Below are positions 47,420-63,357 of a DNA stretch of 64,000 nt, in pieces (the first letter of the stretch is position 1; every line of letters starts with the position of its first letter). Both the position numbers and the translations under genes were made by a program. The DNA is from Deinococcus apachensis DSM 19763 (GTDB taxonomy: Bacteria; Deinococcota; Deinococci; Deinococcales; Deinococcaceae): NCBI RefSeq assembly GCF_000381345.1, contig NZ_KB906398.1:124001-188000 (forward strand). The letters are read 5' to 3'. The notes below the pieces were generated by a model, which was not told where the DNA came from, ran no database searches, and worked only from the letters and a program-made list of their open reading frames with translations.

Positions 47420-47835
47420 TGCCCTACCTTCTCGATACCAACACGGTCAGCGAGACGGCCAAGCTTCGCCCTAACCCCGGCCTGATGGGGTTTCTCGCCT
47501 CGGTGCCTCTGCCAGAGACGTACCTGAGCGCCATTACCGCCGGGGCGATCGAGTCCGGCGTCGAACGCTTGGATGACTCTGCACGCCGTGCCCAGCTCCG
47601 TGCCTAGGCAAACGGGCTGCTCGACCTGGACTATGCAGGCCGCATCCTGCCTGTCACGAAGGAGGTCACGTGGGCGCAACTCGTCCCCCGAAGCGGCAAA
47701 ACGCCCGCTCAGCTTCCCAGGATGGACGCCCTCCTCGCCGTCACCGCCCTGCACCACGGCCTCACCCTAGGTATGCGCAACCCTGCGAATTCTGAGAGCT
47801 TCGGCGTGCCGCTGCTTAACCCCTGGGAAGCCTGA
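47419..47835 (+). pseudogene. PIN-domain toxin (VapC/FitB-like) interrupted by an amber codon
   Basis: Reading through one TAG at 47605-47607 gives a complete ~138-aa PIN protein: PYLLDTNTVSETAKLRPNPG at the start (first acidic residue), YLSAITAGAIESGVERLD in the middle, and MDALLAVTALHHGLTLGMRN then FGVPLLNPWEA at the end. The TAG follows LRA where a tryptophan is typical (LRAW-NGLLDLDYAGRILPV), so one TGG-to-TAG change explains it. The usual third acidic residue after MRN is not apparent (PANSESF). Expected activity is RNA cleavage; now truncated at 62 aa. Confidence 0.85.
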
Positions 47836-47838
47836 CCC

Positions 47839-48840
47839 TCAGGCGTTCGCCAGCGGCGCATACGCCACCGCGCCCTCATTAAGGAGACTCGGGGAACGCC
47901 CCGCCCTAATTGATGCCGCCCCCGCCAGCGCGATCATCGCCCCGTTGTCGGTGTTCAGGCCCTTGCCGGGGAAAACGGTCCTTACGCCGCTCGCCGCAAA
48001 GGCTTCCCGCAACGCCCGGTTCGCTGCCACACCGCCCGAGACGACGACCGTGTCCCGCCCATAGGCCTGAGCGGCGCGCAGCGTCGTCTTGACCAGGAAA
48101 CGCACGGCGGCCCGCTCGAAGCCTGCCGCGAGGTCTTCCGGCTTCGCCCCGGCCCGGTGGGCGAGGAGCGCCGCCGTCTTCAGACCGCTGAAGGAGAAGT
48201 CGAAGCCCTTCTGCCCCTGGAGCGGCTCCTTGAACCCCACGGCGTCCGGGTCTCCTTTCAAAGCCGCCTCGCTGATCGCCGGACCGCCCGGATACCCCAG
48301 TCCCGCCAGACGCGCGATCTTGTCGAACGCCTCGCCCGCCGCATCGTCGCGGGTGGCGCCGACGAGGATGTACTGACCGTCGCGCGGCACGTCGAAGAGG
48401 TGGGTATGCCCACCGCTGACCACCAGGGCGAGGTACGGGGTTTTCAACTCCGCGTCACTCGCCGCCGCGAAGATGTGGCCCTCCAGATGATGAGCGGCGT
48501 AGAAGGGCACGCCCAGCGCCTGCGCCAGCCCCTTGCCGTACATCAGGCCGACGAGCAGGGCACCGACGAGGCCGGGACCGGAGGTGGCGGCGACAGCACC
48601 GAGGTCCGAAATCGTCAACCCCGCTTCGGCCAGCGCGTCCCCCGTCACGGCATCAATGCGCTCCACATGCTCGCGGCTTGCCATCTCGGGCATCACGCCG
48701 CCGTACCGGGCGTGGACGGTCTGGGACCACACTCGGTTCGCCAGCACCCGCACCCCCCCGTCCGGCGCGAGTTCCACCACGCCCACCCCCGTGTCGTCGC
48801 AGGAGGTGTCGATGCCAAGGATTCGCAGGGGACCGCTCAT
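47839..48840 (-). CDS. tsaD: tRNA N6-adenosine threonylcarbamoyltransferase
   Basis: A 333-aa ASKHA-fold protein. Iron-binding His pair in AAHHLEGHIFAA; ILGIDTSCDDTGVGVVEL at the start; ALVVSGGHTHLFDV; VVSGGVAANRALREAF for nucleotide binding. It forms t6A37 in ANN-decoding tRNAs with TsaB/E/C. TAGACT (48849-48854, minus strand) lies 8 nt before the ATG. Confidence 0.95.
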   Translation of the reverse strand: MSGPLRILGIDTSCDDTGVGVVELAPDGGVRVLANRVWSQTVHARYGGVMPEMASREHVERIDAVTGDALAEAGLTISDLGAVAATSGPGLVGALLVGLMYGKGLAQALGVPFYAAHHLEGHIFAAASDAELKTPYLALVVSGGHTHLFDVPRDGQYILVGATRDDAAGEAFDKIARLAGLGYPGGPAISEAALKGDPDAVGFKEPLQGQKGFDFSFSGLKTAALLAHRAGAKPEDLAAGFERAAVRFLVKTTLRAAQAYGRDTVVVSGGVAANRALREAFAASGVRTVFPGKGLNTDNGAMIALAGAASIRAGRSPSLLNEGAVAYAPLANA

Positions 48841-48933
48841 CGCGCGGGAGTCTAGCAGGGGTAGGCCAGGCGGACGGGGCGGGAAGGCACCAAGCAGGCG
48901 TAGGGTGGGCTCATCCCAAGGAGACCGCTGCCC

Positions 48934-49116
48934 ATGCGTCTGCGTTAAAGCCGCTGCTACAGCCCCGCCGATCTGCGCCTGCTGCTGACGGGAACGGGTT
49001 TAAAACTGGAGGAAGTATGGCCCGGCGGGGCCTATGACCCCCAGGCGGGCGTGTACCACCCGGAAGTTCCGCTGGGACAAAGCATGACGTACGTCGCCGT
49101 CCTCCGACCCGCCTGG
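48934..49116 (+). pseudogene. Methyltransferase remnant with internal deletion
   Basis: ATG 48934 follows AAGGAG (48919-48924) but stops after four codons (MRLR, TAA 48946-48948). In frame directly after the stop comes a 56-codon coding-like segment, YSPADLRLLLTGTGLKLEEV then WPGGAYDPQAGVYHPEVPLG and SMTYVAVLRPAW, which looks like the C-terminus of a class I SAM-dependent methyltransferase. Start and end of a gene seem joined by loss of the middle. Its end abuts the barstar stop. Confidence 0.55.
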
Positions 49117-49515
49117 CTACCAGTGCCGGGGGTCGCTCTCCCGCTCCTCGGCGAGCAGCCACAGCGAGCGGCCCTGTGCGGCGGCCTCGCGCTGAGCGTC
49201 AAGGAGGACGCGCTCCAGTTCGGCTCCCAGTTGGCGGTGGCGCTTGCGGAAGTGTTCGTAGTCGCACAGCACGAGCGCGAAGCGGGCCGGGCGGGCATTG
49301 GGATCGGTCAGAACGTCATACAGGGCGTCCCAGTTGCGTCCAAAGCTCTCGGTCAGGGCCAGGCCGCGCAGGAAGGCGAGCATCAGGCTCTCCTTGTCGC
49401 GGACCCGCGAGAGATCGACCTCGCGCACCGAGACCAGATACCCGGCGGCCACGATGCGGGGGTCGTGCGGCGCCGTCTGGATGCCCTGGGGGGCTTCCCT
49501 AAAAACGTTCATCAC
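49117..49515 (-). CDS. Barstar-family ribonuclease inhibitor
   Basis: A 132-aa protein. The core VREVDLSRVRDKESLMLAFLRGLALTESFGRNWDALYDVLTD is the barstar pattern (DGxxLxxxFxxFxxxxxFPxxFGxNWDAL). It should bind and block the ribonuclease encoded by the overlapping upstream gene (4-bp ATGA overlap). Cytoplasmic, no signal peptide, as needed to protect the producer. It is longer than Bacillus barstar (~90 aa) by an N-terminal ~25 residues. Confidence 0.9.
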   Translation of the reverse strand: MMNVFREAPQGIQTAPHDPRIVAAGYLVSVREVDLSRVRDKESLMLAFLRGLALTESFGRNWDALYDVLTDPNARPARFALVLCDYEHFRKRHRQLGAELERVLLDAQREAAAQGRSLWLLAEERESDPRHW

Positions 49516-49955
49516 GGGTGGATTCTCCGGAAAGAGGTGTAGTGGTCGGCGCTATAATAGCACTCGGCATCGGGTGGAGTGACGGCCGTGCAGACGATGC
49601 GCCGCGTTCCTCTATCCCCCTCGCCCGGCGTTTGCACGGTGTACTCGCGGTAGCCGCCACTTGACCGCCGGGGCAGGATGCCCTCCCGGTTGCCGAAGAC
49701 GCTGCCGTCCTTGCGGTAGGGAAAGGGGCCGCCCGCGCGGATCAGGCGCAGGGTGCGCCGGCCCTCGGGCGGGAGGTCGGCGGCGGCGATGAAGGGCAGG
49801 CCACTCTGGGGATCACGGGTGGCGCGGGCGGTCGTGGAGGTCCGGGTCTGCGCCTGCCCCGCCTGGTTGTCCGAACTGGGAGTGTCACAGGCGGTCAGCA
49901 CGCCCAGCAGCAGGGCCGGACACAGGACGCTGGACAGGAAGCGGCGCAACCTCAC
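49512..49955 (-). CDS. Exported guanyl-specific ribonuclease (barnase/RNase Sa-like)
   Basis: A 147-aa precursor. Signal peptide with lipobox (SSVLCPALLLGVLTACDTPSS) predicts a lipoprotein. The mature part matches microbial N1/T1 RNases: FPYRKDGSVFGNREGILP, GYREYTVQTPG (general base Glu), TRRIVCTA (Arg) and SADHYTSFRRI (catalytic His). TACACT (49963-49968, minus strand) lies 7 nt before GTG 49955. Paired with barstar downstream. A lipid-anchored barnase is unusual; possible roles are nutrient scavenging or attack on neighbours. Confidence 0.88.
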   Translation of the reverse strand: MRLRRFLSSVLCPALLLGVLTACDTPSSDNQAGQAQTRTSTTARATRDPQSGLPFIAAADLPPEGRRTLRLIRAGGPFPYRKDGSVFGNREGILPRRSSGGYREYTVQTPGEGDRGTRRIVCTAVTPPDAECYYSADHYTSFRRIHP

Positions 49956-49990
49956 GTTCAGGAGTGTACGGCGCTCCTTCCGACTCCTCC

Positions 49991-51001
<1,011 letters not shown>

Positions 51002-51031
51002 GGCCCTATTCTGGCAAAAGGGGGGCGTGGC

Positions 51032-51856
<825 letters not shown>

Positions 51857-51937
51857 GTCCGGGGGAGGCTAGCACCTCGGGAACATGGTGTACCTCATGA
51901 CAAAGGTGGAGGCGGGCCTGAAGTGGAGACTGTGGCC

Positions 51938-52765
51938 ATGATGTTCGGCGAATACCTGCGCCGCTGGAACCTGACCCCCGACGGTGACCCCATCCACACC
52001 CACAGCAGCGACCTGTTGCCGGTAAAGTTCGCGGGAGAGCCCGCCATGCTGAAGCTGCCGCGCGGCGCCGAGGAACGCTTCGGCGGCCTGCTGATGCTGT
52101 GGTGGAACGGTGACGGGGCTGCCCGAGTGCTCGATCACGACGAGGCGACGGGCGCGCTGGTGCTGGAACGTGTGACCGGGCCGCGTTCACTCGTGCGGAT
52201 GGTTCACGAGGGCCAGGACGACGGGGCCTCCCGCATCCTCTGCGCGGTGGCGGCCCGGCTCCACGCCCCGCGCCCGGCGCCGCTTCCCGAACTCGTGCCG
52301 CTGGAGACGTGGTTTCGCGCCCTCGAACCCGCCTCGCGGCAGTACGGGGGCATCTTGGTGGACTCCGCCTCCGCGGCCCGGCACCTGCTCGCAGCCCCGC
52401 AGGACCTGAGTGTGCTGCACGGCGACCTGCACCACGAGAACGTGCTGGACGGCGGCCCTGAGGCACAGGGGGGGCGCGGCTGGCTGGCGATTGACCCCAA
52501 GCGGCTGCTCGGGGAACGCGGCTTCGACCACGCCAACATCTTCTGCAATCCCGATCTGAAGGTGGCTGCCGCACCCGGACGCCTCGCGCGTCAGGCTCAC
52601 GTCGTGGCCGAGGCGGCAGGGTTAGACCGCGGTCGCCTGCTCCAGTGGGTCCTCGCTTACGCGGGCCTCTCGGTGTCGTGGTGGTTGGAGGACGGGAGGC
52701 ACGACGAGGCCGAGCCTGTGCTGGAAGTCGCCCGAATTGCGGCGGCGGAACTGCGGCGGGCGTAG
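51938..52765 (+). CDS. Aminoglycoside phosphotransferase-like kinase (APH(6)/streptomycin kinase type)
   Basis: A 275-aa protein kinase-fold enzyme. Catalytic loop VLHGDLHHENVLDGG and metal-binding AIDPKRLLGERGFDHANIF match the APH(6)/streptomycin and hydroxyurea kinase group; the N-terminus (LLPVKFAGEPAMLKLP) has the ATP-binding Lys. ATG 51938 chosen as the family-length start; the frame is open for 1.8 kb upstream by GC bias only. Resistance role is not proven; Deinococcus carries many such kinases. Confidence 0.85.
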   Translation: MMFGEYLRRWNLTPDGDPIHTHSSDLLPVKFAGEPAMLKLPRGAEERFGGLLMLWWNGDGAARVLDHDEATGALVLERVTGPRSLVRMVHEGQDDGASRILCAVAARLHAPRPAPLPELVPLETWFRALEPASRQYGGILVDSASAARHLLAAPQDLSVLHGDLHHENVLDGGPEAQGGRGWLAIDPKRLLGERGFDHANIFCNPDLKVAAAPGRLARQAHVVAEAAGLDRGRLLQWVLAYAGLSVSWWLEDGRHDEAEPVLEVARIAAAELRRA

Positions 52766-52777
52766 GGGAGAACTCCC

Positions 52778-53926
52778 CTACTTCCCGATGTCCAGTTCCA
52801 GGGCTTTCATCGCGGCGAGCATCTCCTCCGGCGTTACCCCGAGATGGGCATTCACGCATTGGAGGAAGGCCACGTCGAATTCCCGGGCATCGCACTCGGG
52901 GTAATAAGACTGGAGCAGGTTATTCCCGGGCGTCGCCGTCCGGTCCTCGGGCGGGAACATGGTGTAGACATACCGGGTGAAATGGGCCCACCACTGGGTG
53001 CTGGGAATCGTGCTTCCCGGCATGAGCGGCCTGCCCTGTTCGGCGAACATATCGATCTTCCCGCTGGCCGGGTCCCGGCTATTCAATAAAAAAGCGACCC
53101 TAGCGTTGAAGAAACGAGCGTCCTGTGTATCGAGAGCGGCCAACTCCGGGTGCCTTGCCAGCAACTTAACCTCACACGCCACGCCGGAAAGGTAGAGAGC
53201 CGCCTCCTCCATCAGCGCCACCGCCGCATCCTGATGGAGAACCTCGTGGAACAGGTTGCAGGCGCTCAGCGCGAAATGCTCGAAGCGCCGGGCATCGTTG
53301 AAATCGATATACATCTGCCCCCGGGTCGTCAACCGAACCCTCGCGGCGGCGGCGTCCTCCGAGCCGGAGAACTTCAGAAAGGCGACCGCCTGCACCTTGT
53401 CCTGGCCGGACTCGGTCCTGGCGTCCACAATGAAATCGGCCACCTTCGGGTCGCGGGCCGTGGCGGTGTAGGCGACCAGGCTGGCCCGCAACGTCGGGTC
53501 GGCGATCTTCTGCCGGAGCTTCGGGTCGCCGAACAACGCCAGCATGGCCTGCTTGCCCTGGGGATCATTCAAGTACTCCACGTCCAGATACCCGGTGAGC
53601 TGGGCAAGCATGCTCGCCTCGTCCAGCGCCGGACCAGGGGCGGGAGCAGTGACGGTCGCCGCCGGATAGAGATTCCGCGGGAACCTGTTGATGTTTCCGG
53701 GTGACCTTGGACCCGACTTCAGAGGGTCTTCGGCAGCCGGTGGCGGGCAGGTGTCGCTGACCGTGCAGGGTGGGGGCGGCTGGGGTGCGGGGCAACCTGA
53801 TTCTTCACAGGGCGTGGCGGGCGCCGGGTCCGGTGATGATCCGCACGCGCTCAGCCCGGCCAGGGCAACCACCCCCAGCAGCCAGCGGCGGCCAGCCCGC
53901 GCCACCGTTTCTGTGAAGTTTTTCAT
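52778..53926 (-). CDS. Lipoprotein of unknown function with HEXXH motif
   Basis: A 382-aa predicted lipoprotein: hydrophobic segment and lipobox (LLGVVALAGLSACGSS), then a Cys/Pro-rich linker with four cysteines (CEESGCPAPQPPPPCTVSDTC). The globular part is unrecognised. It contains ACNLFHEVLHQDAAVALMEEA near residues 220-240: HEVLH is an HEXXH, followed by an EE pair, as in zinc metallopeptidases, and C-terminal cysteines lie in PECDAREFDVAFLQC. TACCTT and GGAG lie just before the ATG. Peptidase activity is a hypothesis. Confidence 0.65.
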   Translation of the reverse strand: MKNFTETVARAGRRWLLGVVALAGLSACGSSPDPAPATPCEESGCPAPQPPPPCTVSDTCPPPAAEDPLKSGPRSPGNINRFPRNLYPAATVTAPAPGPALDEASMLAQLTGYLDVEYLNDPQGKQAMLALFGDPKLRQKIADPTLRASLVAYTATARDPKVADFIVDARTESGQDKVQAVAFLKFSGSEDAAAARVRLTTRGQMYIDFNDARRFEHFALSACNLFHEVLHQDAAVALMEEAALYLSGVACEVKLLARHPELAALDTQDARFFNARVAFLLNSRDPASGKIDMFAEQGRPLMPGSTIPSTQWWAHFTRYVYTMFPPEDRTATPGNNLLQSYYPECDAREFDVAFLQCVNAHLGVTPEEMLAAMKALELDIGK

Positions 53927-54023
53927 ACTCCAAGGTACTTCTCACCGAGGTCTCAATGATGAGTCAGGAACCGCCCGTCCTTCTTCACCTGCCCGAGCGG
54001 TCTGGTTTCCGCCTTCCTCCGAC

Positions 54024-54059
<36 letters not shown>

Positions 54060-54171
54060 GCCTGCGCGTGCTGGAACGTCGCGTGCGGGCCTGGCCGCAG
54101 AAGCGTCTCACCGGGCGTGCGGCTGGCGCGAGGACGGCAAACTTTTTCCCGACCAACGTTCAGGAGTCAAC

Positions 54172-54966
<795 letters not shown>

Positions 54967-54986
54967 ACCCCGATCACCTTCTCCCC

Positions 54987-55023
54987 GGGGGCGTTCGGAG
55001 CGAGGCTCGGTCCGCCCCCTCTT
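54987..55023 (+). terminator. Intercistronic hairpin between rpsB and tsf
   Basis: GGGGGCG (54987-54993) pairs with CGCCCCC (55013-55019), with partial inner pairing (GAGC/GCTC), followed by TCTTC. Partial termination here would make S2 exceed EF-Ts. Confidence 0.5.
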
Positions 55024-55054
55024 CGAGCCGAAAATCCACTCCAGGAGGTATGCA

Positions 55055-56725
<1,671 letters not shown>

Positions 56726-56811
56726 GACGTGGGGGGAGACTATTTCCCCCGTTCCCACGATCCCCGCTACAATTCAACCGTTCCAAGTTCCCTGCCCCAA
56801 AGGAGACCCCC

Positions 56812-57363
<552 letters not shown>

Positions 57364-57384
57364 TACTGGCCTGCCCTGATTCCA

Positions 57385-57416
57385 GAACATCCGGACAAGA
57401 CACCGGATGTTCTTTC
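57385..57416 (+). terminator. Terminator of frr
   Basis: GAACATCCGG (57385-57394) and CCGGATGTTC (57403-57412) form a perfect 10-bp stem with an 8-nt loop, followed by TTTC. Confidence 0.7.
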
Positions 57417-57485
57417 ATCGCCGCAGGCCGGTATTCTTTGCCACTCGCTCTGCTCGGGTTCGCCTTCGACTCACCGCAAGTCCGT

Positions 57486-57625
57486 CTGATACGGTTTCGG
57501 TCCCATCCGTTATCGAATCGGGAAAGCGCCGACAGGGGAACTCCTTTCCCGGCAACCGTTTTGTTCCTGCTCGCGCTGCTCGGGTTGAACAGGTACAAAC
57601 ACTGTTCAACCGGAATCCGTATGAG
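57486..57625. repeat. MITE/SNR-like element with terminal inverted repeats
   Basis: Left end CTGATACGGTTTCGG (57486-57500) matches the reverse complement of the right end (57610-57625, reading CTCATACGGATTCCGG) apart from two substitutions and one gap. Inside, GTTGAACAG (57584-57592) pairs exactly with CTGTTCAAC (57602-57610). No ORF. From memory, ATACGGATTCCG-type repeats are frequent between Deinococcus genes. Confidence 0.5.
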
Positions 57626-57721
57626 GCGTCCCCTCGCCAGCTCCCGGCGACGCGTTGTTGGAACCCACGATGAGTGGCTCGTGGACGGTGGAGACGCCCG
57701 GCCTTTCCCGTGGAGGTCCCC

Positions 57722-58552
<831 letters not shown>

Positions 58553-58643
58553 GGCCGTGAACTGTAGGGGAATGGCCTCTTTTCCCACAACCTCCGACCT
58601 ACGTCCCACATCTCCTGCCCGTCTTGCGCCATCCTGTCTTCTA

Positions 58644-60925
<2,282 letters not shown>

Positions 60926-61029
60926 AGGGGTCAGCGGTCAGAAAGGACGGGGGGGTCCACCCAGGCTAGGATCTCCACTCGGTTCCTCCCCTGGAAGCTG
61001 CGCTGATGGACCGATGATGCCCGTGGCGC

Positions 61030-61073
61030 GCCCCCTCACCCCGGCCCTCTCCCACGAGGGGAGAGGGCCAGAA
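61030..61073. repeat. Dispersed intergenic hairpin repeat, copy B
   Basis: Same sequence as copy A at 8392-8434 except for the 4-nt loop and the last bases. Stem CCCTCTCCC/GGGAGAGGG. Located between convergent rseP and the SRPBCC gene, where it may help termination. Confidence 0.65.
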
Positions 61074-61170
61074 CCACTCAAGAGGACGGGGGCACAAGCA
61101 AGTGGTCCTCGGTGAAGATCCAAGCCTGGTGCCCACCAACCTGCCTGGGGGCACCCCTTGAACTCGCCGT

Positions 61171-61629
61171 TCAGGTCGCGGCGCTGGGTTCCTCCTTGCC
61201 GCCGCGGCCCTCGACGAAGTTCTGGATGGATTCCAGCGCCTTGTCGATGCCCTCCTGAATCTGGTTGTCGGAGGGGGCCTGGCCGGGCATGTCCTGATTG
61301 GGGGCGCGCTGGGGGTCGGGCTCGAAGCGCAGGCGCACGGTCACCTCGGAGGCGCTGTCGCCGTTGGACCTCACCTCCAGGGTACCGGAGTAGCTGATCT
61401 CGCCGTCGCTGCCCCACTCCAGGCGGTGGTTCCGGGGGTCCTGACGGAAGTGGCCGTCCGCGTGGTAGTGGTGGCCCTGGGCCTCACCCTCGACCTCGAC
61501 CCGCTCGCCATCCTGAGGCTCGGCACGTTTGGTGGTGGGCAGATACTGGGGAAGGTTGCGAACGTCCGAGACGAACGCGAAGACCTGGTCGGGGGTGGCC
61601 TGAATCATCTGGGTGCCTTGGTACTCCAT
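61171..61629 (-). CDS. SRPBCC-family (polyketide cyclase/START-like) protein
   Basis: A 152-aa ligand-binding fold protein: QMIQATPDQVFAFVSDVRNLPQYLPTTKRAEP is the typical opening, followed by beta strands and the C-terminal long helix (NQIQEGIDKALESIQNFVEG). Ligand unknown. GGAG precedes the ATG. Convergent with rseP, divergent from the glycosyltransferase gene. Confidence 0.85.
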   Translation of the reverse strand: MEYQGTQMIQATPDQVFAFVSDVRNLPQYLPTTKRAEPQDGERVEVEGEAQGHHYHADGHFRQDPRNHRLEWGSDGEISYSGTLEVRSNGDSASEVTVRLRFEPDPQRAPNQDMPGQAPSDNQIQEGIDKALESIQNFVEGRGGKEEPSAAT

Positions 61630-61804
61630 ACGCGTCTCCAGGGGGAATGCGGGCGAGCGGTGCCGGAACGGTCAGGGTCAGCGTACGTGCGCCGTTCCCC
61701 CGGACCGTGAAGGAACGGCAACGGCAGACTTTAGTTGGGCAGGAGAAGGCGGGCTCCGGGTCATGCCGTACCGCCGGGCACGGACGGTCCCAGCCCGAAA
61801 GCCT

Positions 61805-61810
61805 TACCAT
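61805..61810 (+). promoter_or_regulatory. -10 box TACCAT for the glycosyltransferase gene
   Basis: TACCAT ends 8 nt before ATG 61819; no ribosome-binding site between. Confidence 0.45.
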
Positions 61811-61818
61811 AGGCCCCG

Positions 61819-62478
61819 ATGCAAGGCCCACAGGCGCGCGTGGCGGTCGTGATCCCCGCCTTCAACGAGGAGGAGACGGTGGGGGGCGTGGTCGCGGCGG
61901 CGCGCACCCTCACGCCCGAGGTCGTCGTGGCGAGCGACGGCAGCAGCGACGGCACGGCGTGGGCCGCGCGGGAGGCCGGGGCCACCGTCGTGGAACTCAG
62001 CGAGAACGCGGGCAAGGGACCGGCGCTCAAGGCCGCCCTGGAGGCCACGGACGCCGAGTACGTGGTGATGCTCGACGCCGACCTGGTGGGCCTGACGCGC
62101 GAGCACCTGGAGCGGCTCCTGAGGCCCGTCGTGGCGGGTGAGCTGGATATGGCCATCGGCGTGTTCGAGGGCGGCAGCTTCGCCAGCGACTGGGGCAACA
62201 AGCTCACGCCGCACCTCAGCGGGCAGCGGGCCTGCCGCCGCGACTGGCTGCTCGGGGTGCCGCATCTGGGCGAGGAACGCTGGCCCGAGCCGCCCATCAC
62301 CCATTACCTCAAGGTGACGGGGGCGCGCTGGGACTACGTGGAGCTGGGCCAGGTGCGCCAGGTCCTCAAGGAGACCAAGCGCGGCTTCTGGCGGGGCGCG
62401 CGGGCCCGCACGAAGATGTACGCCGACCTCCTCACGTACCGCAGGCGGCGGAAGCGGGGCGAGCGGGGGAGTTCCTGA
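61819..62478 (+). CDS. Family 2 glycosyltransferase
   Basis: A 219-aa GT-A fold protein: RVAVVIPAFNEEETVGGVVAAAR, VVVASDGSSDGTAWAARE, AGKGPALKAALEATDAEYVVMLDADLVGL with the DxD motif. No membrane helices, shorter than typical, with a basic end (RRRRKRGERG). It resembles dolichyl-phosphate mannosyltransferase/GPGS-like enzymes. Acceptor unknown. Confidence 0.87.
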   Translation: MQGPQARVAVVIPAFNEEETVGGVVAAARTLTPEVVVASDGSSDGTAWAAREAGATVVELSENAGKGPALKAALEATDAEYVVMLDADLVGLTREHLERLLRPVVAGELDMAIGVFEGGSFASDWGNKLTPHLSGQRACRRDWLLGVPHLGEERWPEPPITHYLKVTGARWDYVELGQVRQVLKETKRGFWRGARARTKMYADLLTYRRRRKRGERGSS

Positions 62479-62525
62479 AGATGCCGTGGGCAGGGGAAGC
62501 TTCTTCCTCCACGCTCCGTAGCCCC

Positions 62526-62531
62526 TACACT
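62526..62531 (+). promoter_or_regulatory. -10 box TACACT for the nucleotidyltransferase gene
   Basis: TACACT ends 6 nt before ATG 62538 and selects that start over the longer open frame that reaches back to the glycosyltransferase stop. Confidence 0.5.
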
Positions 62532-62537
62532 CCTGCT

Positions 62538-63347
62538 ATGTTCAGCCCGCCGAACGCCGAAGTGGGCCGATTGCTGAGCCGCCTGACAAAGGACGTCGGG
62601 CAGCACCTCGGGGACAACCTGATCGGCCTGTACCTCCACGGCTCGCTCGTGACCGGGGACTTTGACCCGGGGCGCAGTGACCTCGACCTGCTGGCACTTC
62701 TCCAGACGGACCTGCACGAGCGGGAGGTCGAGGGGCTGCGGGAGATGCACGCGCGGCTGGCCGGGGACTTCCCCGCGTGGCAGGACCGCGTCGAGGTCGA
62801 GTACGTGTCGGAGGCGGCGCTGCGGGACTTCAGGACGCGGCCGCACCTCATGGCGAGGATCAGCCCGGGGGAAGCGCTGCACCTGACCGAGGCGAACCGG
62901 CACTACCTCCTGAACTGGTCCACGGCGCGGCGGGGAGTGGCGCTGCTCGGGCCGCCCCCAGATCAGGTGCTCCCGGAGGTCACGCGCACGGAGTTTGTCG
63001 AGGCCGTCCGCCAGCACGCGGGTTCCTGGGGGGAGTGGGTGACGGAGATGCGGCACCCCGGCGGACAGGCCTACACCGTGCTGACTCTCTGCCGCGCCCT
63101 GTACTCCACCCGGCACGGCGAACAGGTGTCCAAGAGGCGGGCGGCGGGGGAGGTCCGGCCGCTGCTGCCAGGCTGGGCGCCCCTGATCGACTGGGCTGCG
63201 GGCTGGTGGTACGGGGGCGGGCAGCAAACGCCCGACGAGGATCATTTCGATGAGGTCGTGGGCTTCGTGGGGGAGGTGAGGAGCCGGATTCTGGGCGGGC
63301 ATGACCTGCGCGGACAGCCCTCCGGTCCCTCCGGGGGCGCATGCTAG
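62538..63347 (+). CDS. Aminoglycoside adenylyltransferase-like nucleotidyltransferase (DUF4111)
   Basis: A 269-aa protein. The nucleotidyltransferase signature is IGLYLHGSLVTGDFDPGRSDLDLLALL (GS...DxD). The C-terminal helical half (LTLCRALYSTRHGEQVSKRRA) matches the DUF4111 domain of ANT(3'')/ANT(9) spectinomycin-streptomycin adenylyltransferases. A resistance role is possible but such genes are common in environmental bacteria. Its downstream neighbour is tyrA, 10 bp away. Confidence 0.87.
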   Translation: MFSPPNAEVGRLLSRLTKDVGQHLGDNLIGLYLHGSLVTGDFDPGRSDLDLLALLQTDLHEREVEGLREMHARLAGDFPAWQDRVEVEYVSEAALRDFRTRPHLMARISPGEALHLTEANRHYLLNWSTARRGVALLGPPPDQVLPEVTRTEFVEAVRQHAGSWGEWVTEMRHPGGQAYTVLTLCRALYSTRHGEQVSKRRAAGEVRPLLPGWAPLIDWAAGWWYGGGQQTPDEDHFDEVVGFVGEVRSRILGGHDLRGQPSGPSGGAC

Positions 63348-63350
63348 CCT
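63345..63350 (+). promoter_or_regulatory. -10 box TAGCCT for tyrA
   Basis: TAGCCT overlaps the last codon of the nucleotidyltransferase gene and ends 7 nt before ATG 63358, giving tyrA its own leaderless start despite the close upstream gene. Confidence 0.5.
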
Positions 63351-63357
63351 CGCCCTC

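Larger units (their letters stand above)
57364..57721. other. Intergenic region frr-cdsA with terminator and MITE-like element
   Basis: A 358-bp gap without a supported gene. It holds the frr terminator (57385-57416) and a candidate inverted-repeat element (57486-57625), then GC-rich sequence leading to the cdsA ribosome-binding site. Confidence 0.5.
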
